Positions 26,187 through 34,929 are shown, numbered from the stretch's first letter. The stretch: DNA of 64,000 bases from Agarivorans gilvus (GCF_001420915.1 NZ_CP013021.1:506001-570000), one strand, 5' to 3'. The notes: generated from the sequence alone by a model not told the origin. Numbers and translations: made by a program.

Positions 26187-26749
26187 TTGCTTAAGCGTAG
26201 AGCAGTGGCGAATATTTCGTCATATTTGAATCAATACGGCGTTATTTTCCCAAAAGGATTAAAAACACTGCAGGAGCAGCTGCCCGCCACATTGGAAGAT
26301 GCCGATAACGGCTTATCAACGGTAATACGCAGCCTGCTGCAAGGGCTGTATGATGACATTAAGATAATCTCCCGTGATATCGACTCGTTAACTGATGAGT
26401 TAACACGCTTGGCAAAGCATCATCCTCGCTATCAAGCTTTGCTAAAAATCCCCGGCTTTGGTCCCATTGTCACCGCCAGCACAGTAGCGGAGGGAAGGCT
26501 AAATTGATGGGCATGACTAAAAACGGCAACAGAGAACTGCGAACATTGTTGATTCATGGTGCCAGAGCAGTGCTACGGTTTGCAGCTAAGCGTCAGGATG
26601 CAATGGGACGTTGGCTTAACGGACTGGTTGCTCGACGAGGAAAAGTTAACGCGGTCGTGGCACTGGCAAATAAACTCGGCAGGATCGCCTGGCGGCTCAT
26701 AAGCGGAGATCAAGAGTTTCAGTTAAGCCGGGCCTTTAAAACGGCATGA
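26187..26749 (+). pseudogene. IS110-family (IS1111-type) transposase relic
   Basis: Two pieces of one transposase. The first (26187-26506) covers the C-terminal half, from LKRRAVANISSYLNQYG to the helix-hairpin-helix LLKIPGFGPIVTASTVAEG. The second (26504-26749) resumes at MMGMTKNGNRELRTLLIHGAR and runs to the end. The 25-35 residues that normally lie between them are missing through an internal deletion, and the catalytic DEDD N-terminal domain is absent. The element is dead. The non-coding stretch to about 26950 probably includes its old right end. Confidence 0.9.
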
Positions 26750-26950
26750 ATATAGAAAAAAAGAGTAACAGAACTGTTTAATTAACTGATTAGGCAGAAA
26801 AAAGAGATATAAACGTCACCCTAGAGTTTGCAAACCTTGATGGAAAAACGGTTATCCGTCCCGGCAAGAGCCTGAGAATAAGACGAGGCATTTTATGCCG
26901 TGTGGGTGTATAGGCGGCCGGGTTCGGATCTCATCATGGCGCAGGGCATA
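26750..26950. other. Non-coding tail of the IS110 relic
   Basis: No gene. A GC-rich stretch (CTGAGAATAAGACGAGGC to GGCGCAGGGC) has a base composition unlike its AT-rich surroundings and abuts the dispersed repeat at 26951, consistent with an old insertion-sequence end. Confidence 0.45.
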
Positions 26951-27063
26951 TTAATGAATCGCCCAACTTAAAGACGCCGGATATATGTCAGCGAACCAAT
27001 CTTCAATCAAGAGTTGCAAAACACGGGGCGTCCATATATGTCTTATATAATTTCAGCCGACAG
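26951..27063 (+). repeat. Dispersed repeat, copy 2 (about 113 bp)
   Basis: Partner of 22416-22532, in the same orientation and with the same GACGCC/GGCGTC arms and ATATATGTC motifs. It lies between the IS110 relic and the end of the small lipoprotein gene. Confidence 0.75.
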
Positions 27064-27083
27064 TTAACAAAGCTCGAAGAAAC

Positions 27084-27662
27084 TTAAAGCTCAGACAATT
27101 GGCATTGCTCAGTTATCTCTTGAATTAGAGAAACTGAGCTATCGTGAGACAGTGCTGCAGTGCCCGGCGCTTTTGTTGTTGCAAGTACGGTTACGGTGAA
27201 AAGGACTTTACCATCAACCACTGCCCACAAGCCTATGGTCGAAGTGTTTGAGTTATCTCCAAGTCGGACATTCCATATAGATGTCCGACTCTCGATATCG
27301 ACCCAGTGACTTCTTTCTGACGAAACTAAATCTACCTTATGGAACATGTCCTCAGCCCATACTCGCTGATATTCTTTATGTGTCAACTCAAGCCTATCCT
27401 TAGCATTGGAAGCCTTATTTGAGGCTGCGTATAACGTTGACTCATGCTCGTCTCTAATTACACCAACAGAAAGATTTACCCAGTGTTCCTCTAGTTCTAA
27501 TTCAACATCATACTTAGTGTCATTGCCAAATTGCCTTATTGAGGGGATAACTGCGCTTCCATCAAGCGTCTCAATGTCGCAAGTTAGGGTTTTGCTTTTA
27601 GACCCACAGGCAGTGCTAAACGCGACTAGAAGCAAAGTTACGATCAATCGTTTAAGAGTCAC
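27084..27662 (-). CDS. Putative lipoprotein of unknown function (cassette gene 3)
   Basis: 192 residues. A lipoprotein signal, LIVTLLLVAFSTAC, places the modified cysteine at 19. The rest is hydrophilic, with no family I recognise: an extracytoplasmic domain with repeated acidic and aromatic residues and a C-terminal stretch GKVLFTVTVLATTKAPGTAA. It overlaps the upstream small membrane gene by 11 bases and is the last gene of a three-gene unit. It could be an immunity or binding lipoprotein, but this is guesswork. Confidence 0.6.
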   Translation of the reverse strand: MTLKRLIVTLLLVAFSTACGSKSKTLTCDIETLDGSAVIPSIRQFGNDTKYDVELELEEHWVNLSVGVIRDEHESTLYAASNKASNAKDRLELTHKEYQRVWAEDMFHKVDLVSSERSHWVDIESRTSIWNVRLGDNSNTSTIGLWAVVDGKVLFTVTVLATTKAPGTAALSHDSSVSLIQEITEQCQLSEL

Positions 27663-27930
27663 TCTTAGCCCTTAGGTTATTCTTGCTATAAATGAAGGCT
27701 ACTAGGTAAGAGCTAGCTAATGCACCGATGAATATCAGCAAACTTTCATATCCAAGGGTCAACCTAATAACTGAAGTTAGAATGGATGCACAAAGTAGCG
27801 CAATGACGATAGGGAATCGCCTTATGTCTTCCATAGAAAGCGTCCCTTCTGCCTTCGAGGTAAAAGTCTTTTTTACATATAGATGCAAAAGAGGGACACC
27901 AACAACGAGCCCAAATATAAACCAAATCAT
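27652..27930 (-). CDS. Small membrane protein of unknown function (cassette gene 2)
   Basis: 92 residues with three hydrophobic segments (about 2-19, 40-58 and 62-81), a lysine/arginine-rich linker after the first, and a charged C-terminus. No recognised family. Its start shares one base with the stop of the upstream gene and its end overlaps the lipoprotein gene by 11 bases, so all three are translationally coupled. Confidence 0.6.
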   Translation of the reverse strand: MIWFIFGLVVGVPLLHLYVKKTFTSKAEGTLSMEDIRRFPIVIALLCASILTSVIRLTLGYESLLIFIGALASSYLVAFIYSKNNLRAKSDS

Positions 27931-28589
27931 TAGTAATCAGCCAAATCTAGCATTCCTCTAAGCGCCAACTCTTTTTTTGCCTGTTTTGCACTGGTTGTGG
28001 CGCACATATTTAATCCAATTACGGCGATAACAAATACGCCGAGCATTCGACCGCCGATTTTGGTTATTCTTCCTTTTAGCCCTAGTTTCTTTGCAACTTC
28101 CAGCAAAGGGTTTGATGTGGCAGCTGAGGCAGCAGTTGCTGAAGCTTGGCCTCCAAGCCCTAATGTTAACCCTCCATAAATGCCGCCAACAACTGCTGCA
28201 GCACTTACGCTTGGTGTTCCGAAGCCAGCCTCAGTTAGTGCATCAGAGACAGCTTTGTTGCTAGCAAAATAAGACTGAAGTTCTTTGGCAGTCATAGACC
28301 AAGGGTGCCAAGCAGTGTTAGCTGTAAACTGGCCCACAATTCCATAAAGATGGCCAGATAACCTTTTATTGGGAAGAGCAAGAATCTCTTGCAGCAAATG
28401 CATCTGCCTTTGACGGGGAAGACTTCTGTACATTGCTATGCCTGAAAGAATGACTAACGCTTTTGGTTCATTAGTGAGCTCATTCTGAAATGGTTTTAGA
28501 TCCATAAGCGCAATAAAAAATTTTAAGGGCTCTGCGTCATGCAGCTTATGTTTATAACGAGTGTCCGTTGCTAGTGTTGAGTTTGCCAT
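27930..28589 (-). CDS. Protein of unknown function with Gly/Ala-rich hydrophobic hairpin (cassette gene 1)
   Basis: 219 residues, not recognised. The N-terminal 120 residues look soluble and helical (LKFFIALMDLKPFQ, RQRQMHLLQEILALP). Two hydrophobic stretches follow: a Gly/Ala-rich one at about 127-158 (VVGGIYGGLTLGLGG) and a conventional helix at 182-199, separated by the basic KKLGLKGRITK. The hydrophobic pair with a basic loop resembles a pore-forming or holin-like hairpin, but no homology is claimed. It is first in a tightly overlapping three-gene unit inside the accessory region. Confidence 0.6.
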   Translation of the reverse strand: MANSTLATDTRYKHKLHDAEPLKFFIALMDLKPFQNELTNEPKALVILSGIAMYRSLPRQRQMHLLQEILALPNKRLSGHLYGIVGQFTANTAWHPWSMTAKELQSYFASNKAVSDALTEAGFGTPSVSAAAVVGGIYGGLTLGLGGQASATAASAATSNPLLEVAKKLGLKGRITKIGGRMLGVFVIAVIGLNMCATTSAKQAKKELALRGMLDLADY

Positions 28590-28729
28590 GTATCAATCCT
28601 AGATAACATTAATTACTGCGAATAATATCAATACAACCGCAATCACCACAAGTGATAACTTACTCACCAAAACATTTATCTCTAATAAAATCAGCCCTAA
28701 ATGTACTTTTTCTTGATTGCATTTGTTGA

Positions 28730-28942
28730 ACTGTTTTAGAAGTTAAGCCAAAAATTGATAAAGGCTACCTAGAATATGCTGTACAAAAAGCAGAATCAGT
28801 TCGGACGCTCCATCGAACTAGTGTCGGTCTACTATATGCTGGAGGAATTAACCCACCAAAGCCCCGCTTTGACATAATCGCTGGTATCGTAGATTGGGCT
28901 GATGGATTTGGTGAAGCATTTTTACGAAATCACCAAACTTAG
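28730..28942 (+). pseudogene. Startless C-terminal gene fragment
   Basis: Seventy codons open between a TGA and a TAG, with protein-like composition (GYLEYAVQKAESVRTLHRT, then VGLLYAGGINPPKPRFD) but no ATG, GTG or TTG start. It does not match its neighbours or a family I recognise. Most likely the surviving end of a gene lost during rearrangement. Confidence 0.4.
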
Positions 28943-29052
28943 ATTGGTACGCAAAAACTAGACTGTGACTTGGCTGTGGCTGGGGGGAATGCTTCGATTA
29001 AATAAATCAGAGATTAAATAAATCAGACACCCATTCTAAAATCGCCACACAC

Positions 29053-29096
29053 TAACACCTTTCCCCAACACTTAACCTAGACCACGGCTCAAAAAA
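29053..29096 (+). repeat. 44-bp dispersed repeat, copy 2
   Basis: About 35 of 44 bases match 25039-25082: TAACACCTTTC, TTAACCTAGA and GCTCAAAAAA are shared. It lies near the right border of the accessory region. Confidence 0.55.
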
Positions 29097-29165
29097 CCAA
29101 TAAAACCAACTACATCACTCACACTACGCCGTAAGCTTAAGCAGCCAAACCCCACTCTCACCCAC

Positions 29166-29193
29166 AAAAAAAGCAGCTAACAAGCTGCTTTTT
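29166..29193. terminator. Bidirectional terminator after motY
   Basis: Stem AAGCAGCT/AGCTGCTT with loop AACA, A-rich on the left and T-rich on the right. On the minus strand it follows the motY stop by about 75 bases with a U-rich end. Confidence 0.7.
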
Positions 29194-29267
29194 ACTGTGC
29201 TAAGGCGACTAGCAACATTCTTGTTTTATGCGAACTTAGCCAGCCTTAAATAACTCAAGAAAGGAAA

Positions 29268-30143
29268 TTAAAGTAAATCTTTACCTAGAGAAATCACCAC
29301 GCGGCGGTTACGTTCTCGGCCTAAAGGTGTGGCGTTTGTGGCAACATGACGGCGTTCGCCATGACCTGACACATCAATGGCACTTTCATCTAAACCGTTA
29401 GATCTAAAGTAGTCTTTGACCATATTGGCGCGTTTTTCTGAGAGCTCTTGATTGATCCATTTGCCGCCATAACTGTCGGTGTAGGCGTCCACTAACACCA
29501 CATCAATATTCGGATCGTGTTTTACATAGTCGCCAATTAGCTGCAAGCGCTGTTTTGAACGTGCGGTTAACTCGTCACTGTTAGACTGATAACTTAATAC
29601 GGTAAAGGCAATATCCTCGAAAGAATACGGCAACAAGCGCCCTACGCACTTGATAAATTCATCGTATTGTTGTTTGAAGTTAATAGAAGAAATACCCACC
29701 GCTGTAGTGGTGCTATTGGCATACCAATCGTTAAAGTAAAACGTCGGCACATTACCGTCTTCTAATTCACTAAGCATCTGCCAGGCGGGCTGCTCGTTTA
29801 CATAACCGTCAAACTGCTGGTAAAAAGATAGTTCGCTGATTTTTTTCACGCTAGCACCGGGTTTCCAGCGTGGTGGCACACTGCGTAAGGAGACTTGATG
29901 AGTTTCAGCGCTAATACGATACATATCCAGATAAAAATCTAGATTAACCTGTTTGGACGCGCGGCTCACAAAGCTAGCCACCCCAAACGATGGAATAATG
30001 TGGTCCATACGACACTCAATCGGCGACTGGCTAGACATTACCCATGTAGAATCATCCAACGGTGCGGTATAGGTACGCACGCTAGCCTGGGCAGAGATAG
30101 CGCAGATAACAAAAGGCAGCACTAAGTAACGTTTCATTCGCAA
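29268..30143 (-). CDS. motY: Sodium-driven flagellar motor protein MotY
   Basis: MotY forms the T ring under the outer membrane that anchors the PomA/PomB stator of sodium-driven polar flagella. The 291-residue protein has a signal peptide (LVLPFVICAISAQA) and a MotY-specific N-terminal domain starting YTAPLDDSTWVMSSQSPIEC, with FGVASFVSRAS. A C-terminal OmpA-like peptidoglycan-binding domain (about 170-285) contains VDAYTDSYG, LSEKRANMVKDYF, GHGERRHVATN and RERNRRVVI. Length matches Vibrio MotY (293). It is divergent from rnt. Confidence 0.92.
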   Translation of the reverse strand: MRMKRYLVLPFVICAISAQASVRTYTAPLDDSTWVMSSQSPIECRMDHIIPSFGVASFVSRASKQVNLDFYLDMYRISAETHQVSLRSVPPRWKPGASVKKISELSFYQQFDGYVNEQPAWQMLSELEDGNVPTFYFNDWYANSTTTAVGISSINFKQQYDEFIKCVGRLLPYSFEDIAFTVLSYQSNSDELTARSKQRLQLIGDYVKHDPNIDVVLVDAYTDSYGGKWINQELSEKRANMVKDYFRSNGLDESAIDVSGHGERRHVATNATPLGRERNRRVVISLGKDLL

Positions 30144-30257
30144 AAATCCTCTCTTCTCGATAAATTATCGGCCCATCCTCGATATTCTTTAAAGCAAATT
30201 CGCGATTCTTTGCAGCTTTTGTAATAATGCGCGCTTCTATTTTCAGTTTCCCACATT

Positions 30258-30920
30258 ATGACCATTACAGAACACACGACTCAGTTAATGTCTAGCCGAT
30301 TTCGCGGCTATTACCCTGTCGTTATCGACATAGAAACCGCAGGCTTTAATCCAAAAACCGACGCCATGTTGGAGATTGCCGCTTGCTTGCTTACCTTTAA
30401 TTCAGCGGGGGAGCTGGAGGTACTACAAAAAATTCAATTTAATGTAGAGCCTTTTGAAGGGGCTAACTTAGAGCAGGCCGCGCTAGACTTTACCGGTATC
30501 GACCCCCATAACCCCTTACGTGGAGCGGTAAGCGAAGAACATGCCTTAAAAGAAATGTTTAAGCCGATCCGTAAAGCCTTGAAGGCCCATGGTTGTAATC
30601 GTGCAGTAATGGTGGCGCACAATGCCGCTTTTGATATGGGCTTTTTCAATGCGGCGGTAGAGCGTTGTAATATTAAACGTAATCCGTTTCACCCTTTTGT
30701 GAGCTTTGATACCACCAGTATTAGCGCCTTGGCGCTAGGCCAAACGGTATTAGCTAAGGCTTGCCGTGAGGCCGGATTAGAATTCAGTAATCAAGAGGCG
30801 CACTCAGCCCTATACGATGCTGAAAAAACCGCAGAGCTTTTCTGCTTAATCGTTAATAAATGGCAAAGCCTAGGTGGCTGGCCTCTCCCCCAACCTTCAG
30901 AACAGAATGAACAAGCATGA
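30258..30920 (+). CDS. rnt: Ribonuclease T
   Basis: RNase T is a DEDD-family 3'-5' exonuclease that trims tRNA and other stable-RNA 3' ends, relevant next to large tRNA arrays. The 220-residue protein has exonuclease motif I VVIDIETAGFNP near 21, motif II AHNAAFDMGF near 120, and motif III HSALYDAEKTAELF near 178. Its stop overlaps the start of the following transporter gene by 4 bases. Confidence 0.96.
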   Translation: MTITEHTTQLMSSRFRGYYPVVIDIETAGFNPKTDAMLEIAACLLTFNSAGELEVLQKIQFNVEPFEGANLEQAALDFTGIDPHNPLRGAVSEEHALKEMFKPIRKALKAHGCNRAVMVAHNAAFDMGFFNAAVERCNIKRNPFHPFVSFDTTSISALALGQTVLAKACREAGLEFSNQEAHSALYDAEKTAELFCLIVNKWQSLGGWPLPQPSEQNEQA

Positions 30921-32254
30921 GCCTATTAATCAACCCCGTCGTATTATCCGTATGTTTGATGCTGGTGCTGAGCCTACTTAAGGTTAACGTTATTATTGCA
31001 CTGACGGTGAGCGCATTATTAGGTGGTTTACTCTCAGGGCTAAGCCTGAGTGATACTATCAAGGCTTTTGAAGGCGGTTTAGGTGACGGTGCTGAAATCG
31101 CCCTAAGCTACGCCTTATTAGGCGCCTTTGCGGTAGCAATTTCGCGCAGTGGCCTTACTGACTTAATAGCACACAAAATTATTCGTAATGTGGAGCAACA
31201 TCGTGAGACCCATTTGTCACTAGTAAAGTGGATGATGTTGGGTGCCATTATTATTATGGCGGTATGCTCGCAAAACCTAGTACCGGTGCATATCGCCTTT
31301 ATTCCTATTTTAATTCCGCCACTCACTGCTGCGTTTAATCAACTGAATCTAGACCGACGTATTATTGCCTGTTGTATTACCTTTGGCCTTGTTACCACCT
31401 ATATGTGGCTGCCCTATGGCTTTGGTAGTATCTTCTTAAATCAATTGCTCTACGGCAATATTACTAGCGCTGGCTTAAACATAGAGCAAAGCCAATTGCC
31501 ACTAGCGATGACTATTCCAGCCCTTGGCATGGTGTTAGGCTTGTTACTGGCGATTTTTGTGTCATACCGAAAGCCTCGTCAATATCAGCATGTCGAGCGT
31601 GATGTATTAGTGCATAGTGAGCCCGTGACCACGCCTAGCGCGGTCCGTAGTATGATGAATATCGCTATTATCGTAGCGGCATTGGCCATCAACGTTTATA
31701 CCGGCTCTATTATTATTGGTGCTTTAGCCGGCTTTTTAATGCTCACTACCGCCTCGGGGATCCGCCCGCAAAACAGCCAAGACTTGTTTATTGAAGGCGT
31801 TAAACTAATGGCCTTGATTGGTTTTATCATGATTGCAGCAAATGGTTTTGCCAGTGTGATGAAAGCTAGCGGCGGCGTGCCCGATTTGGTGGCTAGCGCT
31901 GAGCAAATTCTCGGTAGCAACAAGGCCTTTGCGGCAGCAGTATTGTTATTAATGGGCCTATTGATCACCATGGGGATCGGCTCGTCATTCTCAACCATTC
32001 CTATTATTGCTGCGATTTATGTACCGCTTGCGCTATCTTTAGGTTTTTCTGAACTAGCCACGGTTGCCCTTGTTGGTACCGCTGCAGCATTGGGTGATGC
32101 CGGCTCGCCCGCATCTGATTCAACACTTGGCCCAACAGCGGGTTTAAATAGTGACGGGCAACACGACCATATCTGGGATACTGTAGTGCCAACCTTCTTG
32201 CATTTTAACCTGCCGTTATTGGTTTTTGGTTGGATTGCAGCTATTGTCTTATAA
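30917..32254 (+). CDS. Na+/H+ antiporter-family transporter (NhaC/YuiF-like)
   Basis: Integral inner-membrane transporter of 445 residues with about eleven hydrophobic segments. GGLGDGAEIALSYALLGAFAVAISRSG and LVPVHIAFIPILIPPL near 120, and GDAGSPASDSTLGPTAGLNSDGQHDHIWDTVVP near the C-terminus, resemble the YuiF-type branch of the antiporter superfamily, some of whose members are proposed amino-acid carriers. Substrate cannot be settled from sequence. Four-base overlap with rnt suggests co-transcription. Confidence 0.75.
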   Translation: MSLLINPVVLSVCLMLVLSLLKVNVIIALTVSALLGGLLSGLSLSDTIKAFEGGLGDGAEIALSYALLGAFAVAISRSGLTDLIAHKIIRNVEQHRETHLSLVKWMMLGAIIIMAVCSQNLVPVHIAFIPILIPPLTAAFNQLNLDRRIIACCITFGLVTTYMWLPYGFGSIFLNQLLYGNITSAGLNIEQSQLPLAMTIPALGMVLGLLLAIFVSYRKPRQYQHVERDVLVHSEPVTTPSAVRSMMNIAIIVAALAINVYTGSIIIGALAGFLMLTTASGIRPQNSQDLFIEGVKLMALIGFIMIAANGFASVMKASGGVPDLVASAEQILGSNKAFAAAVLLLMGLLITMGIGSSFSTIPIIAAIYVPLALSLGFSELATVALVGTAAALGDAGSPASDSTLGPTAGLNSDGQHDHIWDTVVPTFLHFNLPLLVFGWIAAIVL

Positions 32255-32319
32255 ATTTTAATGGTTTGTTTTAACTAACAAAAATACTTAAAAGCACGCT
32301 TGCTAAATGGAAACACAAA

Positions 32320-34254
32320 TTGACTGAACACGCCCTACCCTTAGAAATGCTGAGCCCGCAATATTCGTTAAGCGAACTGCAACTGTCATCCAGCCAACAA
32401 TGGCCTCAGTTGCTTCCTCGGCTTAAAGCCAGCATCGAGTTTTTTGCGACAACGAGGTCTGCTCAGCCTTTTTTGGTGTGCCAAGCCGCAAGTTTTTTTG
32501 ATTTACCAGAGATCTTTGCCCAGCTTTCGCCGAAGTCACAGACAGTAGCCACTGCCTACGCCCTTATTTTCAGCCCTAATACTCCTAGCAAAGCTGTTTG
32601 CCTGTCACTAAGTGAACAACAGTATCTCAGCATTCAACAAACCCTAGAGCAACAGCGCCTTGCCACCGCCGAACGCTCATGGGAGCAGGCGCTAGCAGAT
32701 TTGCTTGAGCAATTTGAAGGCGAACAAACAACCGCGCTGTATCAGGCATTAACAGCCTTAAAGCAATACGTGCAAACCCAGCCGCAAGCCATGTCACCAG
32801 AGGCTGGTATAAAAGTATGGCGTAGTAGCAATGAGCTACTTTATTGCCACCAGTTCAACCGCCAGCAGCTATTTGGCGAACAGCTGATGCCAGCAAGTGG
32901 TCAAATGGCAGGCTTGGAACAGCTTAATCTCGGTTTAATCGCGAAAGCGGCCTCGGGTATTTTAGTGGTAAATGCCGATGACATACTGGCAGAGGCAAAC
33001 CTTTGGTTTGAGTTAAAAAGCTGCTTGAAAACCGCCACCTTCAGCTGGGACAAATTGGCTGGTCATCAACGTTTGTGGCAAGCGCAAGACTTAGCCATTT
33101 CAACCAAATTGATCATTACCGGTAATGCAAATGCCATTGCTGACCTTTATCAACTAGACCCAGAGCTGGCCTCGCAATGTCTCATTGAAACCGAACTACC
33201 TTTGGATTTAGTGGCAAGCGATGACAACTTTTCGGCCTACCTCAGCCAAATAAATTGGCAACTCCAGCGTGAAGAATTAGCACCTTTAGTTGAGCCTCTC
33301 TACTACCCCGTACTGCAACGAGCCGCCTTTTTATGTGAACATCAACAGCTACTGAGCTTGAATATGGCTGAAGTCATGAAACCTCTTCGCCTTATTCAAC
33401 ACTTAGGCTTAAGCCAAGATGCCCAAGGCTTTGAGCAGGCCTTAGATTCTCTTGCCCAACACATAAACGGCCAACAACTATTTAGCGACTTGTCTTATAA
33501 AGATAGACAAACCCAAATTAACTTAAGCGGCTCGCGAGTTGGCCAGATTAACGGTTTGTCGGTGATCGACTTCAATGGTCTGGGGCACTCCTTCGGTGAG
33601 CCCATCAGGATCACTGCCAATGTTTTCCAAGGCGATGGCGATTTCATGGATGTGGAGCGCAAAGCCGAGCTAGCGGGGAATATTCATGCAAAATCGATGA
33701 TGATTATCCATGGCTTTCTCAGCGAACTGTTTGCCCTAGAGCACCACTTTCCCTACTCCGCGAATATCGTGTTTGAGCAGTCTTACCATGAGATAGAAGG
33801 TGATAGCGCTTCTTTAGCCAGTTGTTTAGCCCTGTTAAGTGCCCTGTCGCGCTTAGCTATTGAGCAAAATACTGCAGTCACCGGTGCACTGGACCAAAAA
33901 GGCAATGTATTGGCCGTGGGTGGAATTAACGAAAAAATTGAAGGCTTTTACCGCGTAGGCAAATTGCTGGAAGCAAATCAGCCATTGGCGGTTGTCATCC
34001 CTAAGGCCAACCTAAAACAGCTCAACTTAAGCCAAGCAGTGATAAAAGCTTGCCAGCGCCAAGAGCTGAGCATTTACGCGGTGGAAAACATCGAACAGGC
34101 TATCCCCTACTTGTTTAAACTAGAGGCGGGTAAGCTTAGCGACGAAAACAGCGTATTAGGTAAAATTTATAAACGGGTAAACGTGGGCAGTGATGAGCCC
34201 AGTTTGGCTCAGGCTTTGATTCACAAATTTACCAAGTTAATCAAACTATCTTAA
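32320..34254 (+). CDS. lonH: Lon-family (S16) putative protease, YcbZ/LonH-like
   Basis: Relative of E. coli YcbZ, a Lon-type protease without a classical ATPase core. The 644-residue protein ends in an S16 domain with the serine in YHEIEGDSASLASCLALL near 500 and the lysine in VGGINEKIEGF near 543, forming the Ser-Lys dyad. QINGLSVIDFNGLGHSFGEP and ERKAELAGNIHAK mark the domain entry. The degenerate N-terminal half has no intact Walker A. The frame opens at a TTG; no stronger start was found and the Shine-Dalgarno is weak. Position directly before fabA is conserved with E. coli. Confidence 0.85.
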   Translation: MTEHALPLEMLSPQYSLSELQLSSSQQWPQLLPRLKASIEFFATTRSAQPFLVCQAASFFDLPEIFAQLSPKSQTVATAYALIFSPNTPSKAVCLSLSEQQYLSIQQTLEQQRLATAERSWEQALADLLEQFEGEQTTALYQALTALKQYVQTQPQAMSPEAGIKVWRSSNELLYCHQFNRQQLFGEQLMPASGQMAGLEQLNLGLIAKAASGILVVNADDILAEANLWFELKSCLKTATFSWDKLAGHQRLWQAQDLAISTKLIITGNANAIADLYQLDPELASQCLIETELPLDLVASDDNFSAYLSQINWQLQREELAPLVEPLYYPVLQRAAFLCEHQQLLSLNMAEVMKPLRLIQHLGLSQDAQGFEQALDSLAQHINGQQLFSDLSYKDRQTQINLSGSRVGQINGLSVIDFNGLGHSFGEPIRITANVFQGDGDFMDVERKAELAGNIHAKSMMIIHGFLSELFALEHHFPYSANIVFEQSYHEIEGDSASLASCLALLSALSRLAIEQNTAVTGALDQKGNVLAVGGINEKIEGFYRVGKLLEANQPLAVVIPKANLKQLNLSQAVIKACQRQELSIYAVENIEQAIPYLFKLEAGKLSDENSVLGKIYKRVNVGSDEPSLAQALIHKFTKLIKLS

Positions 34255-34276
34255 TATTTTTAGACATCGGACTTGT

Positions 34277-34298
34277 TTAGCGAACACCTGTTAGCTAA
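34277..34298. promoter_or_regulatory. FabR-type palindrome upstream of fabA
   Basis: A 22-base inverted repeat, TTAGCGAACA-CC-TGTTAGCTAA, with one mismatched pair between arms, ends 31 bases before the fabA start. It resembles the AGCGTACA/TGTTCGCT-type operators of FabR in unsaturated fatty-acid genes. Assignment is by similarity and position. Confidence 0.6.
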
Positions 34299-34329
34299 AG
34301 TAGCCGCAAATTTTTTAAAGGTATAATTC

Positions 34330-34866
34330 ATGACTCAGGTTTCGCAAAAAGAGTTAGGTAAAACTAGCTATGAACGCCAAGAGTTGCTTGATTGCAGCCA
34401 AGGCCTTTTATTCGGCGAAGGTAACAGTAAATTACCCGCTCCAAATATGTTGATGATGGATCGAATTCTAAAAATCACCCATGAAGGTGGTGAATTTGGT
34501 AATGGTGAAATTGTAGCAGAGCTGGATATTACACCTGATCTTTGGTTTTTTGATTGCCACTTCCCTGGTGACCCAGTAATGCCTGGCTGCTTAGGCCTAG
34601 ATGCAATGTGGCAATTAGTGGGCTTCTTCTTGGGCTGGAGCGGCGGGCCAGGTAAAGGCCGTGCTTTAGGTGTTGGTGAGGTTAAATTCACTGGCCAAGT
34701 TCTGCCTACCGCGAAAAAAGTCACCTACCGCATTCAAATGAAGCGCGTGATTATGCGTAAATTGGTAATGGGTATTGCCGACGGCGTAGTGGAAGTTGAC
34801 GGCCGTGAAATTTACTCTGCTAACGATTTGAAAGTTGGTTTATTTACCGATACTTCTAGTTTCTAA
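34330..34866 (+). CDS. fabA: 3-hydroxydecanoyl-ACP dehydratase/isomerase
   Basis: FabA dehydrates 3-hydroxydecanoyl-ACP and isomerises the double bond, starting unsaturated fatty-acid synthesis. The 178-residue hotdog protein has the catalytic histidine in FFDCHFPGDPVMPGCLG near 77 and the aspartate in LGLDAMWQLVGF near 91. GRALGVGEVKFTGQV and NDLKVGLF are family-typical. An AAAGG ribosome site precedes the ATG. Confidence 0.97.
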   Translation: MTQVSQKELGKTSYERQELLDCSQGLLFGEGNSKLPAPNMLMMDRILKITHEGGEFGNGEIVAELDITPDLWFFDCHFPGDPVMPGCLGLDAMWQLVGFFLGWSGGPGKGRALGVGEVKFTGQVLPTAKKVTYRIQMKRVIMRKLVMGIADGVVEVDGREIYSANDLKVGLFTDTSSF

Positions 34867-34883
34867 GCTAAAGAGTACTAGCC

Positions 34884-34912
34884 AAAAAAAAGCCCTATCA
34901 AGGGCTTTTTTT
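34884..34912. terminator. Bidirectional terminator between fabA and rmf
   Basis: Stem AAGCCCT/AGGGCTT with loop ATCA, flanked by A's on the left and at least five T's on the right. It serves fabA and, read on the minus strand, rmf. Confidence 0.85.
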
Positions 34913-34929
34913 ATATCTTGTTGTTGATG

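Larger units (their letters stand above)
28590..29160. other. AT-rich non-coding region with a gene fragment and short repeats
   Basis: Besides the startless frame at 28730-28942, this holds a perfect 16-base tandem duplication of GATTAAATAAATCAGA at 28996-29027 and copy 2 of the 44-bp repeat at 29053-29096. No complete gene was seen. Confidence 0.5.
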
